DNA of 64,000 nt. Source: Micrasema longulum (Eukaryota; Arthropoda; Insecta; Trichoptera; Brachycentridae). Position numbers and translations under genes: made by a program. This document shows, piece after piece, positions 1 to 13,300 of the stretch. The number at the start of each line of letters is the position of its first letter. Within the stretch, counting starts at the first letter, position 1. The notes below the pieces were generated by a model that was not told the DNA's origin, ran no database searches, and was given only the letters and a program-made list of their open reading frames with translations. Location: positions 248,001-312,000 of the forward strand of contig JAGVSM010003943.1 of NCBI GenBank assembly GCA_022494885.1, written 5' to 3'.

Positions 1-563
1 AATGCTTGTATTTCTTTTTAAAATAAAAAATAAAAATTTGGCTCCGGCCACTTTCATGTTCAACTTATTATCTTCAAATTTTTGTTCAGTACTTAGTCTT
101 TATTGAGATCCCAGATACCTAAATTTAGTCTAAATTTGAAATGGCGTAATCTGCCGGTCTAAAAGTAATTATATTTTAGTTACATAAAACTTTTAAAAAT
201 ATTTTTTAACAGAAATACATTTAAAAAATATTGTTTTTATCTAATTTATGTGTTTTTATTTTTTTATCATTGCGCGATAAAAAAAAAAATATTTGTTTTA
301 AAATGGCAAAATCGTATGATTTCCTAATTTTGCGTTCGTTTTACCAGACTACTGCCTTAACAATCTTGGCTTAGTTTAAAAACTACTGAACTTCCTCATT
401 GTGTGATTATTATTATATACTGGTGTAGGTTTTTTATTTTTTTTGATTGTTTACCCCATTTAAAGCTTTTAATTATGATTCCCCCGCAATAATTGCCGAA
501 AAAACCCCGAATGTCTACATTTTTGGAAAAGGTACCAAAAGGTTTCCGAAACCATAAAACTAC

Positions 564-797
564 TTAGGGTTTATACTCCCTTGCACCAAGAATGATTAGA
601 ATTGCTGATACAAATCCTAAACTTGACTTCTTTGGCAACAAATTATCTAAAACAGCCTTAATGCAGGAGACTGCTGCAAGACATTGCAAAGATATATATA
701 TAGTACCATTAAGCGTATTGTCTAGTTGTTTATTGAAATTTATGTTTATGTAATGATTTTTATTTGTAGTATTCTTCAATAATATGCATTCTTCCAC
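564..797 (-). CDS. Unidentified 77-codon ORF in intron (doubtful)
   Basis: This minus-strand open frame opens with GTG and ends in ..GAREYKP and a stop. An ATG at about 807 lies in a different frame and soon meets a stop. The C-terminal half looks protein-like: a Leu/Ala/Cys stretch, a short basic loop (LPKKSS), then a hydrophobic run (GFVSAILIILGA) that could be a membrane segment. The N-terminal half is Asn/Lys/Ile-rich, as expected for AT-rich noise. It overlaps no repeat I can recognise. It could be the last exon of a nested gene, a decayed retrocopy, or chance. I do not recognise the family. Confidence 0.2.
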   Translation of the reverse strand: MEECILLKNTTNKNHYININFNKQLDNTLNGTIYISLQCLAAVSCIKAVLDNLLPKKSSLGFVSAILIILGAREYKP

Positions 798-966
798 TTT
801 CCATTTTAATGTATCCTAACTTAACACAGGCTCTTGGCTTCATAGACTTAGGGATACGTTATTTATTTATTTGTAATATGTATCTTTATATGAATAAAAA
901 AATAAAACTTGTTAAAAAATATTATTGTTATATATTCTTATCTTTTTTTTTATTTTTATTTATTTT

Positions 967-1132
967 TGCACCACAACAGGCCAGGAGGCCCAATTACAGT
1001 GGTGAATTACATCACATAACACCCAGGCTTGAGAAAATACACCTTTTAATTTTTGTGTTCTCACCGGGAATCGAACCCGGAACCTTTCGTGTGTGAGTCA
1101 AGCGTCTTGACCACTACACCACGGAGGCCGCC
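967..1132 (-). mobile_element. tRNA-derived SINE, family 1
   Basis: Read on the minus strand it starts ggcctccgtggtgtagtgg (box A-like) and carries ggttcgattcccgg (box B). It continues into a short tail region ending near gttgtggtgca. Near-identical copies lie at 44884-45068 (+) and 58851-59014 (-). The three copies and the tRNA-like head define it as a SINE rather than a tRNA gene, because the cloverleaf is not complete. Confidence 0.85.
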
Positions 1133-1216
1133 ATTACATAAATGTGTTTTAAACACAAATTCGTTGTGAATCTGGCGTCATTAACAAAACATTAAACTTG
1201 AATTGTTTCTTTACAG

Positions 1217-1371
1217 ATGTCAACACTTCTGTTCCGGATAAAAAGTCCATCATGATGTATGTAATGTGTATGTTCCAATCCCTTCCGCACTCGGGAGAGG
1301 ATGTCGGAGATATTGACATGTCTGTTCACTCCGATAACATGAGTCCGCTAGGATCACCAACAGCCTTAGAG
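1217..1371 (+). CDS. Dys: Dys exon 1 of window: end of CH2 domain and hinge 1
   Basis: Borders are ttacag/at and ttagag/gtaaga; it enters needing one base from the exon before (G+AT = Asp) and ends in phase 0. Residues DVNT..PDKKSIMMYVMCMF match the last helix of the second CH domain of the actin-binding region. The Ser/Met/Asp-rich residues after it correspond to hinge 1. This is the anchor that places the window in the N-terminal third of dystrophin. Confidence 0.95.
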
Positions 1372-4300
1372 GTAAGAAAATCAATGAAAAAAAAAGCAGA
1401 GTTAATTTGGAATACACCAATATTTTTAATACATTCAAATCTTTAAATTTATCCTCTTAGGATTTCTCAGTCATCTCAACTGAGATGGAAGAATTTTTTA
1501 ATATTACAATGCATACAAATATATAACTGATTGAAAGTGTAAATATTAAATTTAAGGGAATTCAATACAACAGTAGGTACTAAATAATAAATTCTTATTA
1601 TCTTGTTTCATTTGAATTTTTCCAGCTTATTATTAATAGGGATCAGACATTAAACACCCGCATAGTAAGTGGGTACATGAAATAATAAAATGACTAATCA
1701 GTAAAAACCTTTTAACTTTTTGGCTTGCAGTTTTATGTAACTATCACTTTAGCTTACCGACATCAAATTACATAGAAAGTTATGAGCTGCGAGTAAAAAA
1801 AAAGAAAGCTAATACTTGAAGAAATATGAAAAAAGGGACCTTTTAGTTATGTGTAACCATTTATTGTGTACAACAGGGCCTGTATTGATTACGACAAATA
1901 ACTATTTCGAAATGTAAATCAATCATCAAACATTTTTCAAGATTAAGTACATAAGGGTTCCATAAAGACGGGCATTCACTTAACATAAATTCTAATATAT
2001 TTATCCATTTTAGGCCCCTCAAAGTAGACCTTTATCCCTCGCAACAAATTCATCAGCCGAACTCGGAGGCTACGGCTTGGCTCTAGAGGAAGTATTAACT
2101 TGGTTACTAGAGGCTGAAGATAGACTGAATTCTCACCCCAAGTTGACCGATGACCTTAATGGAATCAAAGAACATTTCCATAACCATGAGGTAAGATGCA
2201 ATTTTTATGCCGCATATTTTGATTTGAAATTGAGACTTAAACGAATAGGCAGCTTAATGGCTAGGACATTTGGTTCAAACTGAGGGGTTTTCTGGTTGGA
2301 TTCCCGGTAGGATCGCAATAATTTCCTATGATTTTCCTCATACCTAAGTGCTTTACCATTCAGGGTATTATTTTATATTTTATTCAACTGCATCAACCAA
2401 CCGGCCTCTGGTCATGCCGATAGTCATAATAGTAGTCAGGCAGCTGAACTTGATCACTTTGGAGATCGACATCTTTCACATCAGTGAAACTGTGTTTAAG
2501 AGGCAAGTATTCTTGCTTTGATGATGATGATAAATATATGTTAATTTTGTTTTGTTTTGTTACCGCACCATTTCTTCAAGGATTTTTCAGCACAGTCTTT
2601 TGAGGTAATTGATATTTAAAATTGGTAGTTTTTTTTCAACAGAAATTTATGCTGGAACTATCTGAGAACCAGGTTCGGGTCGGTGCTGTGCTGGAAGAAG
2701 GAGCAAGGTTACTCGGTGAACAGCGATTATCTCGGGATGAAGCTTCGGAAGTGAGGGTTCAGATGAGGCTCCTCAGAGAGCGATGGGAAGATCTAAGACT
2801 ACGCGCCATGGACCACCAGAGTCAAGTCCACGCCGCACTAATCAAAGGACAGCAAGATCAGATTGATAAGTTCAGGTATCACTGAATTAATTTATTGGCG
2901 TAATTTATAAAATAAATTATTTAATAATTGAAAGGATGACACTTTAATCCACTTGATATAACAGTAACGTTGATTAATTCTCCTATTTTTTGCATTCTCG
3001 GCATGTTTTGAGAATTCATAATAGGAAACAACTAAATGTTGTTAAATACTTGTATATAACCACTTACCATCTTTTTTATGCCTACCGGTTTCGAGACGTA
3101 CCCGTTTTTTTGTCAGGATACCAATTTAACCAACATGCAAAACCTCGATAAACTTGAACCACGTCAGAATACATGCATAAGGTATATTTTTGGTCTTAGG
3201 AGGTACGTTCACATTTCTGATTATCATAGGCAACTAAAATGGCTCAATATTAGACAGCGGAGAGACTATCACTCCCTCTCACTTCTGTATTGAAATTCAA
3301 CGCTTATCAGTTCATGGTTTACCTCTTCATTCTAATTCTCACAACACCCTCTTAATACCCATCCACAATTCCTCTTTCTTCTCTAACTCATAGAGTGTCC
3401 ATGCGGCTCGACTGTGGAATCATCTCCCATCCACTATCAAAGATGTTACTACGGTATCTCTGTTTAAATCACGTCTGAAGAAACATCTCTTTTCTCTTCC
3501 TTAATCTCTCCTTTTCTCTTTTCTCTTTATTCCTTTTCCCCATTGAGTAATAGTATTGATTTAAGGTCGTTTATATACAAATACAGTTATTTCTATTTTT
3601 ATGTATCTTGCTTTTTTATTTTCTTTTGAATATGTTTTGCAACTTGAATTATAAAAGGAAAACTTTTATTTTATCAGTTGGTTGGAAGAAATTGCCGTTT
3701 GGCAATAAGCCTGCCAATGTAAAATTAACATTATGTACAAAAAGTTAAATAAATAAAAAAACCCCCCTACACACCTTCACCATAGTTGCACAAAAATATA
3801 AAAGCAACATGCTATTCATTTTTATATAGCTGCGTTTTACATAAATTTATATTACTTCAAGTAAGTCTCGAAACCGGTAGACATAGAAAATTCGGTAAGT
3901 GGTAATATATAAATATTTAATGATATTTAGTAAAATGTTTGAAAGTTAATGCTTTAAATATTAAAAATCACCTATTTTTATTTCAGACAATGGCTCACCC
4001 AAACCGAGGACCGCATCTCCAGAATGGGAGCCTTTAGTGGAGGACCCAAAGAAGTAGACGCCCAAATAGAAAATGTGAAAGCATTGCAGTCCGATTTGGA
4101 AGACCAGCAATCATTGGTCAATTTACTGGCCAATTGTGTTGTGGTGGTTGACGACGACCAACAAGACAATGGTGAGAGTCCTAGGTTTGGTTCCTGGCAT
4201 GGTGGAAATGGTATTTTGATTTCAAAGGTGGTTCTCCACTGCAATATTTCATTGTTCCTGGATGCATATTCGTAAATTCCTAAATAGCTAGTGGCTTCGT

Positions 4301-7300
4301 AAATAACAGACGTGTCAGATCCCTGATGCGTTATCACTTCAGTTATAACCGAAACAGACCAAATTCTTTTATAAGACATAGTACAATAAAAACTTATATG
4401 TTTTTGTTGAGCGACGCTAGCAGGCGCTACTCAGGGGTGGGTTTGTGGCGTTACAAAATTGAATAATGACTCAAATCTGTTTATTTCAGGGGTTTGTGAG
4501 ATAGAAGACCAGCTACGCGCTCTCGGAGAGCGATGGTGTCACACTTGTCAGTGGACAGAGACTCAATTGAACAGACTTACGCTTCTCCAGAGCAGGTGGC
4601 AGTCCCTTGATGTACAGTACACTCAATTACTGCATTGGATCAATGAGAAAGAGGTGCAGCTAAAACAGGTAACACACCTTGTGAATTTGGGGAGACTCCA
4701 GCCCATCATATTTCTCATATAACTAGACACATTTCTCTAGAATTCTGTAAAATTCCATTTGGATCGTGATATTAATTTTATAGTGAAGTAATATCGTCTC
4801 GTAAATGTAGTGTCTGGAAATTTGACATTTTTACACTAAATATTCTTTTGTTGGTGTAGTTGGCTATATTTTTTTTCCATGTAACTGCTGATTTGTTTGA
4901 GTGAAAATTTGTTATTGTAAGTTTTTAAAGAATAGTCCAATAACTTTATGTTCATATCAAGTCTAAGTGGTGTTTTGATCCAACTTACTCCATTTTACTG
5001 AAATCATTATGGATTTGAAAATGTAGAAGCCTTTGCTTAAATGGTTCAGAAAAAATATTAAGGCATCGACATGAAGCATTAGGGTAGTTGCACTGCATTC
5101 TCTTGGCCATGTTGTGGACCAACAGTTTGCTACTTAGAACAGATGGGTTCACAGTGACCCAGTTTTTCAGGCTGATAAATGGTTATATCGAGGACTCATC
5201 CATTTTGGAGAGTATTAAATTTTATGTTATGTATGGATATCTCTGATAGCGTCTTTTACCTGACTGTTTTATCTCCCAGGTTCCAAAATCAACCTGCCTC
5301 TCCTCATTTCTCGTCATGGCTAAGCATTATCACTTTGGAGGAGATTGACATCTTTCACATATATGAAACTATGTTTAAGAGTCAAATACTATTGCTATTA
5401 AAGATTTGAGCTTTTATGATATTGGGCCATTGCCTAAGGGTCCCTGGTCTGATGTGTTGTCCCAATTTAACACCTTAAATTATTTGTTTAAATTGTAAAA
5501 TGAAAATGAAATAAAAAAATTATAAAATTGTTAAACATAAAATTCAGTTTTAAAATATATTTTGTTATTATTTTGTTTAATCCTGTTATTTTCAGTTAAA
5601 ATGTCAATAAAACGTTTTTTTTTTCTTTTTAGATGGAAGCTAACCCTGCAAGTGAAATTGGTGAAGTATTGGAACGTATTAAGCAGATACAGTATGTGAA
5701 ACACTCTATGGATATGCAGCAGCAAAATCTAGCTGCTCACCAAGATATGACTAACCAACTTATTGATGAATCCAGTTTAACCCCTCTGCATGAATTTGTC
5801 AACAGAGTTGAGGGTCTGGGTGATAAATTTGAAGCTCTGTTTCAGATTATTGAAATTCAAGAGCAAAGGGTAAGCCAGCACTTATTCAAATATTTTAATT
5901 TCGTCAATGAAATGAGATTTGAGTTTTATTAAACCGCACTTCTGTCAAATTAATTTTAATTAAATTAGTTTTCTATATGATGTTAACCTTATTTGGTTGT
6001 ACTTTTTCAGATCAAGGACTTGGGTTTTGAATTCAATGTTAAAGATTATGTATCTCAAGACCCTTCAATGGAAGGCTCGTTCACTACAACAATTGAAAAA
6101 ACAATCACAATTAAGAGTGACTCAGGAAAGACAGAAGAACACAGTCAATCGAAAAAACCTCGGCTCTCAGGGGACAAAGCATTAGAAGAATTTGATGAAA
6201 CCTTTACTGCACTCCATAATTGGCTACAAGTCATGGAGAAATCGGTTGAAAAATGTAAGGCCAAGCTAGAAAATGAAAAGGAAAAAATGGAAGAGAAGTA
6301 CAAGGCGGTCAATGAAATAACCAATGAAATAGACTGTCAGAAGGCTGATATTGATAACTTAGATGATGTCTGTAAGAAGTTGTTTGACAATACCAAAGGT
6401 ATGTTTTAATTGAGCATTGTCACACGTGCTTTTAAATTCTCGTATTTTATCTTAAAACATGTTGATTATTGTGTTATTTATTTTTTCAGATTCTGATTAC
6501 GAAAGCCAAAAAGAGGATACAGCCAATCTTAGAAAACGGTACACTAAATTACAAGAAGACGTTGACTATTGCCAAGATGTCATGAAATTCTTGAATGAAA
6601 GAAATTTGTTCAATGTTGAGTTAAGTCTTCTGGAAAAGGTCCTCGATGGATATAAAAAGTGGATGGAATGTGCTGTCAAACCAACCGATCAAAATAAGTA
6701 TTTGGAACAATGCACTAATATGTTGCATTCTCTCAAAGAAAATGAACCTAAAGTACAAGGTCTCCGAGAGAAATCGAGGCATATATTATCCAGAAATTTC
6801 CCAGCCATTGATGTATCTAAGGTACAATCTGATACCATCAGACTGAATGAACTTTGGCAGACTACTCTCAAATCAATGGTAAATAAAGAACGAGACTTAG
6901 TCAAAGCTTTGGATACAACTCCACCTTCTAGGTATTCCGAAGAAGTCTCTTACTTAAATACCAAAATTGACAGTCTTGAGAGTGTTCTCATGATAGAACA
7001 CGCTATCATTTCTGACAAGAAAACTATTGAGAGGAAACTGAAAAATCTTAAGGACATAGAAGATGGACTAACTGAAGCAGAAGAGGCCTATTCCTATGTC
7101 AACAAAGTCGGCAATGATATGTATAATAGACCCGGACTAGATGCTCAAGGAGAAAGGTTGAAATTTGAATTAGACGATCTCAATACAAGATGGGCAGATG
7201 TTAAAATGATTTTGAAAGAAAAAATACTTAAACTGTCCAGAGGTTAGTCTTTATTTTGTTATAATCAATCAGTTATATTTCATTTCTTGCTTTACCTACA

Positions 7301-10300
7301 GGTGTAATTTCTAATCGTGTTTATTTTCAGGTATTGAAATGTTGGATGAATTTGATGTAGAATCTTCAAACATTCTCAGTTGGTTAGCGACCGTGGATAA
7401 ATTTGTTAAAGATGAAAGTTACATTCCTGTAGGAGACGTCGATACTTTGGAAGCAAAACTCGTTCAAAGCAATGTAAGATCATTTTCAAATCAATCAATA
7501 TTTTTGTTCTTATGAATACACCAACAAGCTACAAAAAGTGGCTTGGTGGGATTTTAGTTTTAGTAAAAATATAACAAGTGAAATTTTTTTAAATTGTAAA
7601 AATGTATAATTATGCTATTAAATCAAATAAAAAAAAAATTAAAAAAAATGAAATAACCTAAATCTCTCATTCCTAGGGTCTGCAAGATGACATTGATACA
7701 GTTAAACCTAGCTTAGTAAAAGCAAGTACAACAGCTAATAAAATCCTCGAAAACTGTGACGAAGTACTCTCCAAAGAATTGAAACAAAGTTCCGATGAAC
7801 TCAACAAGCAGTGGAAAGAAATCATTGACTCTGCCAACCAACATAATGAGAAACTGCGTAGGGCTTTAGAAAAAACTGAGAAGGTGATTTTGGAAATTGG
7901 GGGATTCGAGAATTGGTTGAACGAGACTGAGAAGGAGATACCTTCTGATGCAGAGTGTAACGTTTCCAACTCGGGAGAACTGTTCCAAGTTAAGACTAAA
8001 TTCCAAACACTCAAAGAAAAATGTGATGCGAGGACCGAAGAATTCCGCAATCTGAATGAAACAGGTAAAATAAAAAAAATGTATAAACACCTATAAATTT
8101 AATGCCCCTGTCCTTATTTAAATATGCACGGTTTTTCAGGGCCAGACTGCGAAACTTCAGTTCATTCATTCCGAACAAGCATCCCTTCCGCAAAATCCAT
8201 AAATTTTTTACCTTTTTTTTTAAATGGCTTTTTGGAAAAAAAAAATTTAGGATTTTTTTTAAAGCTTACCATGAGGTATGCTCCCCTGAAGTTTCGCTGT
8301 CTGACCCTGAAAATTGTGTATATATCTTTTGCGAGAGAATTTAGTAAAAAATTAATTGTTGATTTTTCTCTCAAACCTCTGAGATTATTCTTTTTTTATT
8401 AAATTGTTTGTCAGTTCAGTGCAGGTAAGTAGTGTATGTAACTCATGGATGTATGTGATATGTATTTAAATGTAATGGAGACAAATAAATAAATGAATCA
8501 CATAAATAATTAGTAAAAATGTATTTTTCAGGAAATGACATGATGCTCCAGTCAGATGGGAATCCCTTGACAGATTTAGCTAGAAGATTCACGCATTTAA
8601 ATGCTCGCTGGACTCAAGTCACCGATTCAATATATGAACGCTGCAAGTAAGTAGCTTCATCTTAGAATTGAAGTGGTATTTAAATAAATATATTTTTTAA
8701 TCTACATACATATATACTGACCACAAATTGAAATTGCAAAGATAGATCACACTACCGTAAACTCAGACTTTAATAATATTAAATTATTGTGATCTTACCA
8801 ATTATGGGTATTTTTTTAAAATTTTATTGCAACCTTAATTGAATACATATAAAAGGTATTACACAGATAAATTTTGAAAAAAAATTTTATGGGAGAAATA
8901 GTCTAAAATTAAATTAAATAATAAATTATTATTATTATTTTTTATACATAGGATTCACCGAATCTCTTATAATTCAGTCAATAAATAAAACTAAACTATA
9001 AAATATAAATCAATAAAATATAAATCATTAAAATATAAATCAATAATTAGTAAACGAATTTGAATAAAAAAACTAAAATGAATAAATTAAAATCAACAAT
9101 CGCCAATATAATGCCCAGCTGTTTTGTCCTGCAAATATTCATCGACTAGTAGCTCTTTCCAAACAGGCTGTGCGTGACAAAATCTTTAATTTTTTTTTTT
9201 GGCGAAGCCTGAATTTCAAGAAGTACCTTATTGTAGAATCGAATGCATTTGAGGCAAAATACTATTATTATAAATTAATACTTTCTACACACGATTTAGT
9301 GCCGATTACTTGAGTTTAAAAATAAATAAATAGAATTCCTTACACTCTTTTCCTCTCTCTATTTCCATATACATTTATATTTATAACAAAAATTACAAAA
9401 CAAAAAATAAGTTACAGAAATATATGAAGGTTACTGAACTAAATTAAAAGCCAAGGTTTAATAATCCACCTATAAGGTGAAGCAGCGGTCATAAATGTAA
9501 ATTTAATAAAAGTAACAGAATTACCTATCTTTTCTTTCATTCGATGTCCTAATGTATTTCGGAAAAACCTTTGTAATTTTTACAATTCTTATATTGGATA
9601 CTGTTTCAGGGTAATTCAAGAAGCATCACACGAGTATGGAGAACTCCGCGCTTGGTTAACCCAAGAAAAATCTTGGCAAGATGGGCTGCATCGTAAACTG
9701 TCCAAGAGTCCGAATGATCCCGCTGATGCTGAGGAAATATCTGACGAACTTTACGTAAGTAAATAAAATTATTTAGCGCAGAAAGACTTATATCCTTATT
9801 TTATTCTCATTTTAATACACTGTGTTCAGAAAGCTAGAAATATCATCCTAATAATGACAATCACATAGAGACCAAATTTTTGTTACGTTTAAAACATAAT
9901 CTGTACTCAATTTTTATTATACTTGATACTCTTATTAAATAAAATTTAAATCACTCCTAAACTTTTGTCTTTTAAATGTAGTACGTGGTTTCATGATCAA
10001 TTAATTGATAAAACATAATATCGTCTATGTAAGTAAAATACCGGAAGAACCATTTGTCTAAATGTTTAGGAGGGATTTACCTTGCAATTTCGCAAAAAAA
10101 AAAGTTTGAATATAATTTATTTTGTGTTGTTGATTTGTAATGCAACTTTGGACTCCCGAACATTTCAGTGATTCTAGGAATTACTTTTTTATTTTCTCCA
10201 ATAACGATTCTGTCAGAAAATTCATCATCCTCTTAATCCTGATGGACACAAAAATCTTCCGTTTCGAGGGTGTTTAAACTTTGCTAGATATGCCGTCGTA

Positions 10301-13300
10301 GCTCTACTAAAGTCTGTTCATTTTTACAAGAATTTCTAAATAAACAAACCAACTGCGTGATACCCGACTGAGAATAGCCTATTTCATATATATAATCTTA
10401 ATCTAAACGGCACGGTAAAATTATAATAGATTGAAATTTATTCAATTCGTTTGTACTTACATAATCTAAATTTGATAGTATTTATATTTTTCTTTTTTTT
10501 TATTAAACTCCATAGTTAATGACTTTAATAAAAATATCAATAAAAACTCCCCGGTTAATATATTATTAAAAAAAAAAAATCTTGGCATTCTTATAATTTA
10601 CCCAAATATTTAAATTTTGGTGACCATTTTTAATGAGTTGTAAATAACTTACTATTAGAAAATAGAAATCAAGTTGAAGTAGAGTGGGCTACGAACCTCC
10701 GACCTCTGATCCGTGAGTCCGCAACACTAGCCACGGGACCACAGCCCAATTCAAATAATAAAGTAAAACTTAACAAGAGATATTTTAATGATAATTAATC
10801 AGATTCTTTATTTAAATTTAGCGAGTACTCTCAGGTAAAAATCCTGCAATCCTGAAATCGACTGGAGATAGTCGGTCTCATGGTGTACTGGTTATTGCGT
10901 TTGCCAGGCATTAAATAAATAAATAATTGTAAAACAATAAATATCGATCCACGGTATTGTATATTATCATGCGGTGCAGATTTTTGCCGTGGTGTGAAAT
11001 GGGCCAATCATGCGATATCACGCAGTGGGCTCATAGTTTGCACGTGCACAGGGGTCTAGTCTCCGTAAATGTATGGAAGATGCTACCTTTTTAGATTATT
11101 TTTTTAGTTTTTTGTGACTTTTTGACATTCTTGGGCTGATTTTTTTATGAAAATGAAATATTTTGGCATCCCGAAGCTGTGCTTGGCTACCTATAAACAG
11201 GATATATGGTACCATTACACTAGTCACAATAACAAATTTTAATGTTATCCAAATTGCATTAGATAATTACTATATGTTTCAGTTGTTATTTTTCCCAGAT
11301 ATTGTTCATAATAAATATCATCTAATATTATTTTAGGATATTGAGAATTACGTTCGCAACCATTCCGATGACCGTTTGTCGCGAATTCAAAGTGTTGGAA
11401 AACAACTCGTCGATGCCCATATCATGCCTGAAGTGATATTAGCCGAAGTGGAAGGAGTTACAAGTCGATGGCATGCACTTAATAAGCAGGTTTGAATTAA
11501 TTCATACTCCTTTATTTATGAATCTTGTTCTCTTTCCTTTTTATGAATATCTTAACCTCATTTGCTTTATTTCAAATATGTTGTTAATCTTCTGGAACAC
11601 ATCTTCTTTAAGCATGAAGGTGATTGAAATTTAATTTAATTAAATACCACATATTTAAGTTCTGATATCAAAAAACAATTATACAGTTAATACACCTTGT
11701 GGTGATTATATAGCTTTCTCTCCATGTTTGGCATCCATAAAAGATTGCTTGTATGATGCCAAGGAACTGTTAGTTGAAAGTATTGCCACACAGGTGCAAC
11801 CGATTAATGTCAGGGATGTAGTAAAAGTCCCTTTAGCATTTTTACACTACAGTATTTTATATACTTTTCCTTGACTGGTATCTGCAAGCAAGACTGGCTT
11901 TAATATAACGAATCGACTGTGTTTAGGACAAGGGCTTCAAGTCACAATTTAGAAATATATAAATATTTTAGATCTAATTGCTAAAAGCATGATAAATCAT
12001 TAGCTCACCCTCACAGCGCGGGCGAAAGAACCGCTCCTAATGAAAGTTGGAGGCTTCTAACGTGCACCTGGAAGAAGTACTAGAAACTTTGCTGTTCGCG
12101 CGTGTGACGCATGAAATGATCTCTCTCGCCCCTGAATATACCCGTATTATCGAGAGTGAGACAGACGTAAAGAGTGTGTGTGACAATTATATATTAGGAT
12201 TACTCTTTTACTATGTACGCAATATGCGTAAACTTTCTATTGTATCGGTGATTTTATCTTTTTGCTTTTCTGTTCCTAATAAGCATTAATTATTTGATAA
12301 AAATATATTTTAACCGATATGTAAATGTATGACGAAGGAATGCCGAAAATCTTAACCCATAATTTATTATATTCATGGAGATATTAAAATTATTAGATGT
12401 AATGTGTACAAGCTACACATTACCAGAAAGGGAGAGTTAAAATAATGAAACTTTTTTTCCAGAATTATTGTAGTTTGAAGCCTTTGTCGTGAAAACAGTT
12501 GAAATAATGCTAGTGTCTTGTCAACCATTTTACAATAAGGAAGGATGAATGGCTTATTCCTATTGTCAATCATCGCCACATAGATCTATTTCTTTTTCTT
12601 TATTAAATCACCCTTTGAATCAAATTCTTTCCACCTCTTTGAATGTTTGCATGACACTTGTATGCACTTGTCCACTAGGCGTCAACTCGCACACAGCTAC
12701 TAGAGACATCTGTGAATGAGGCGACTAAGTACGAAGTGTCCATAGTGAACATTCAACAGTGGATACAGAACACCAATATGCGGCTGAACAATCGATTGGA
12801 CAACGATTTGACTGCCCAGGACTTGCCAGAAGACCATCAGGTTTGTAATGCAGGGAATCTTATATAGTGAATGAATAAATTGATATAAAAAATTACCACG
12901 GGCTTTTGTTACTTAGTACATGTTGTGTGAGATTGTGTGATTAGAGTATTTTCACTAATCTGGAATAATGTAAAAAATATGTTTAATATTTAGAGGGGGT
13001 TTTTAAGATTCTAAGAACATAACTTTCTATGAATAAAAAATAAGTTTTCATAATTTTCAGATTTAAAAACCAGTACATACAAAACGGTTCAAAGTTGGCA
13101 TCATGTCACTTTGATGTCACAAGTCATGCCCGCCGAGTGTGCATTTTCACAGTTTAGGCAAATCATCAAAAGAATTAAAATTTAATGTAATGAATTAAAA
13201 AAAATAATTTAAATACGCCTGCCTAACCAGCGAGGGACAAAATTTTGACAAAGATTATAATAATAGAGATTATTATAACTCTAGGTCACAGAGGTCTGAG

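Larger units (their letters stand above)
1..1216 (+). other. Intron upstream of first visible Dys exon
   Basis: The first visible exon begins in the middle of a codon, so this stretch must be intron. It is AT-rich with long A and T runs. It holds a minus-strand tRNA-derived SINE (967-1132), which ends 84 bases before the acceptor, and an unexplained minus-strand ORF (564-797). I see nothing else. Confidence 0.8.
2876..3986 (+). other. Intron 3 with nested repeats
   Basis: 1,111 nt. Most of it (3035-3925) is an inverted-repeat element interrupted by a LINE 3' end (about 3130-3768). The rest is AT-rich with nothing I recognise. Confidence 0.8.
9755..11336 (+). other. Intron 12 with several SINE pieces
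   Basis: 1,582 nt. 10020-10090 is an inverted match to 41665-41735. 10560-10750 is a minus-strand tRNA-like element whose relative is at 42220-42360. 10805-11070 is a SINE-like element (tctcatggtgtactgg) whose reversed relative lies at 15190-15400. The acceptor is ttattttag. Confidence 0.7.

Noticed and set aside
2591..2604. A 14-nt micro-exon between exons 2 and 3 (tttcag/..gag/gtaatt)
   Set aside because: It has good borders but would break the frame, and exons 2 and 3 join directly in register with the dystrophin family.
12047..12289. An extra Dys exon or small gene in intron 13
   Set aside because: The frame is open, but no acceptor with a pyrimidine tract or phase-compatible donor frames it, and the second half is AT-rich noise.
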